Positions 63,748 through 64,000 of a stretch of DNA of 64,000 bases are shown here, one piece after another. The stretch spans positions 1 through 64,000 of the forward strand of contig NZ_PYMB01000001.1 of the NCBI RefSeq assembly GCF_003026455.1. Reading direction: 5' to 3'. Position 1 is the first letter of the stretch. Each line of letters opens with the position of its first letter. This DNA is from Photobacterium rosenbergii (lineage in GTDB: Bacteria > Pseudomonadota > Gammaproteobacteria > Enterobacterales > Vibrionaceae). The notes under the pieces are model-generated. The model saw only the letters and a list, made by a program, of their open reading frames with translations, did no database searches and was not told where the DNA came from. Both the position numbers and the translations under genes were made by a program.

Positions 63748-64000
63748 TATAGTTTTAATATCCCGCCGTATTATAGTTTTATTTCCAACGCACAAATTTG
63801 ATCTTACTAGTTATTTTATCGAAAAAGTGAGTGTTCAAAGAAATCTAATAGTTCAGATAAGTTAGATTATGGATGATGTTAATTTGCTGTGATTTTTCTG
63901 TATTTGAAACTGATAAAAGCGCAGAAAGCAAAATTATATTGAATTGAAATAATGTTAACTGACGCACAGTTGAATACATTTGGTTGCATAATGTTTTCAC
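63748..64000. other. AT-rich end of the window
   Basis: 253 bases upstream of grdX with no supported gene. It is expected to hold the grdX promoter. Confidence 0.5.

Overview
The window looks like chromosome from a marine, facultatively anaerobic gammaproteobacterium of the Vibrionaceae, most likely Photobacterium-like. The reasons are the E. coli-like rbsDACBKR operon, ModE and ascorbate-type PTS genes, moderate GC content with AT-rich intergenic DNA, and a complete selenoprotein glycine reductase operon, which is rare in Gammaproteobacteria. The genus is inferred from gene content and was not tested.

Layout. 0.2-3 kb: an HSL-type esterase, a LysR regulator and a FabG-like reductase. 3.2-8.3 kb: an apparent four-gene signalling operon (membrane Ser/Thr kinase, secreted protein, ECF-type sigma factor overlapping by TAATG, secreted protein). 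It faces an outer-membrane barrel gene (8.4-9.2 kb), and a large lipoprotein at 9.5-11.8 kb shares a C-terminal module with the last protein of the operon. 12.2-13.7 kb: an atypical POT-family transporter. 14.1-20.2 kb: the ribose operon on the minus strand with its operators. 20.6-22.8 kb: a small membrane protein, ModE, a DsrE-family protein and an OM protein. 23.1-26.5 kb: a LacI/GntR-type regulator divergent from an ascorbate-type PTS (IIA, IIB, IIC), with three GGTAGCGCTAYC operators between them. 26.6-28.0 kb: a LysR regulator and an NTF2-like protein.

28.1-38.8 kb is a sulfoquinovose (SQ) catabolic island. It has a DeoR-family regulator (YihW-like), sulfofructose kinase (YihV), sulfolactaldehyde reductase (YihU), an aldose mutarotase, a TauE/SafE exporter, SQ isomerase (YihS), a class II aldolase in place of class I YihT, and a three-part TRAP transporter in place of YihO. 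The inferred route is SQ uptake, SF, SF-1-phosphate, then DHAP plus sulfolactaldehyde, which is reduced to DHPS and exported. Phased 10-bp TTTTTGT-type repeats precede several of these transcription units and are candidate operators.

38.8-52.4 kb: an orphan PTS IIB, a second atypical POT transporter and an M18 aminopeptidase, then the glycine reductase operon trxB-trxA-grdA1-grdA2-grdC-grdD-selD-grdE-grdB. Four genes (both grdA, selD, grdB) have an in-frame UGA read as selenocysteine, so ordinary ORF calling cuts them. Peptide uptake and hydrolysis would supply glycine; the reductase would yield acetyl phosphate for ATP. A grdX homologue lies detached at 63.3-63.7 kb. selA, selB and selC are not in the window.

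52.8-63.8 kb: a YtkA-like / MauG-like di-haem peroxidase / DoxX-like operon, a LysR regulator divergent from a secreted alpha/beta hydrolase, a VOC protein, an AlkX/YcaQ-type DNA glycosylase, two unrecognised proteins (one with Cys-rich zinc-ribbon-like motifs), a periplasmic 5'-nucleotidase and grdX. No tRNA, rRNA, CRISPR array, complete insertion sequence or phage was seen.
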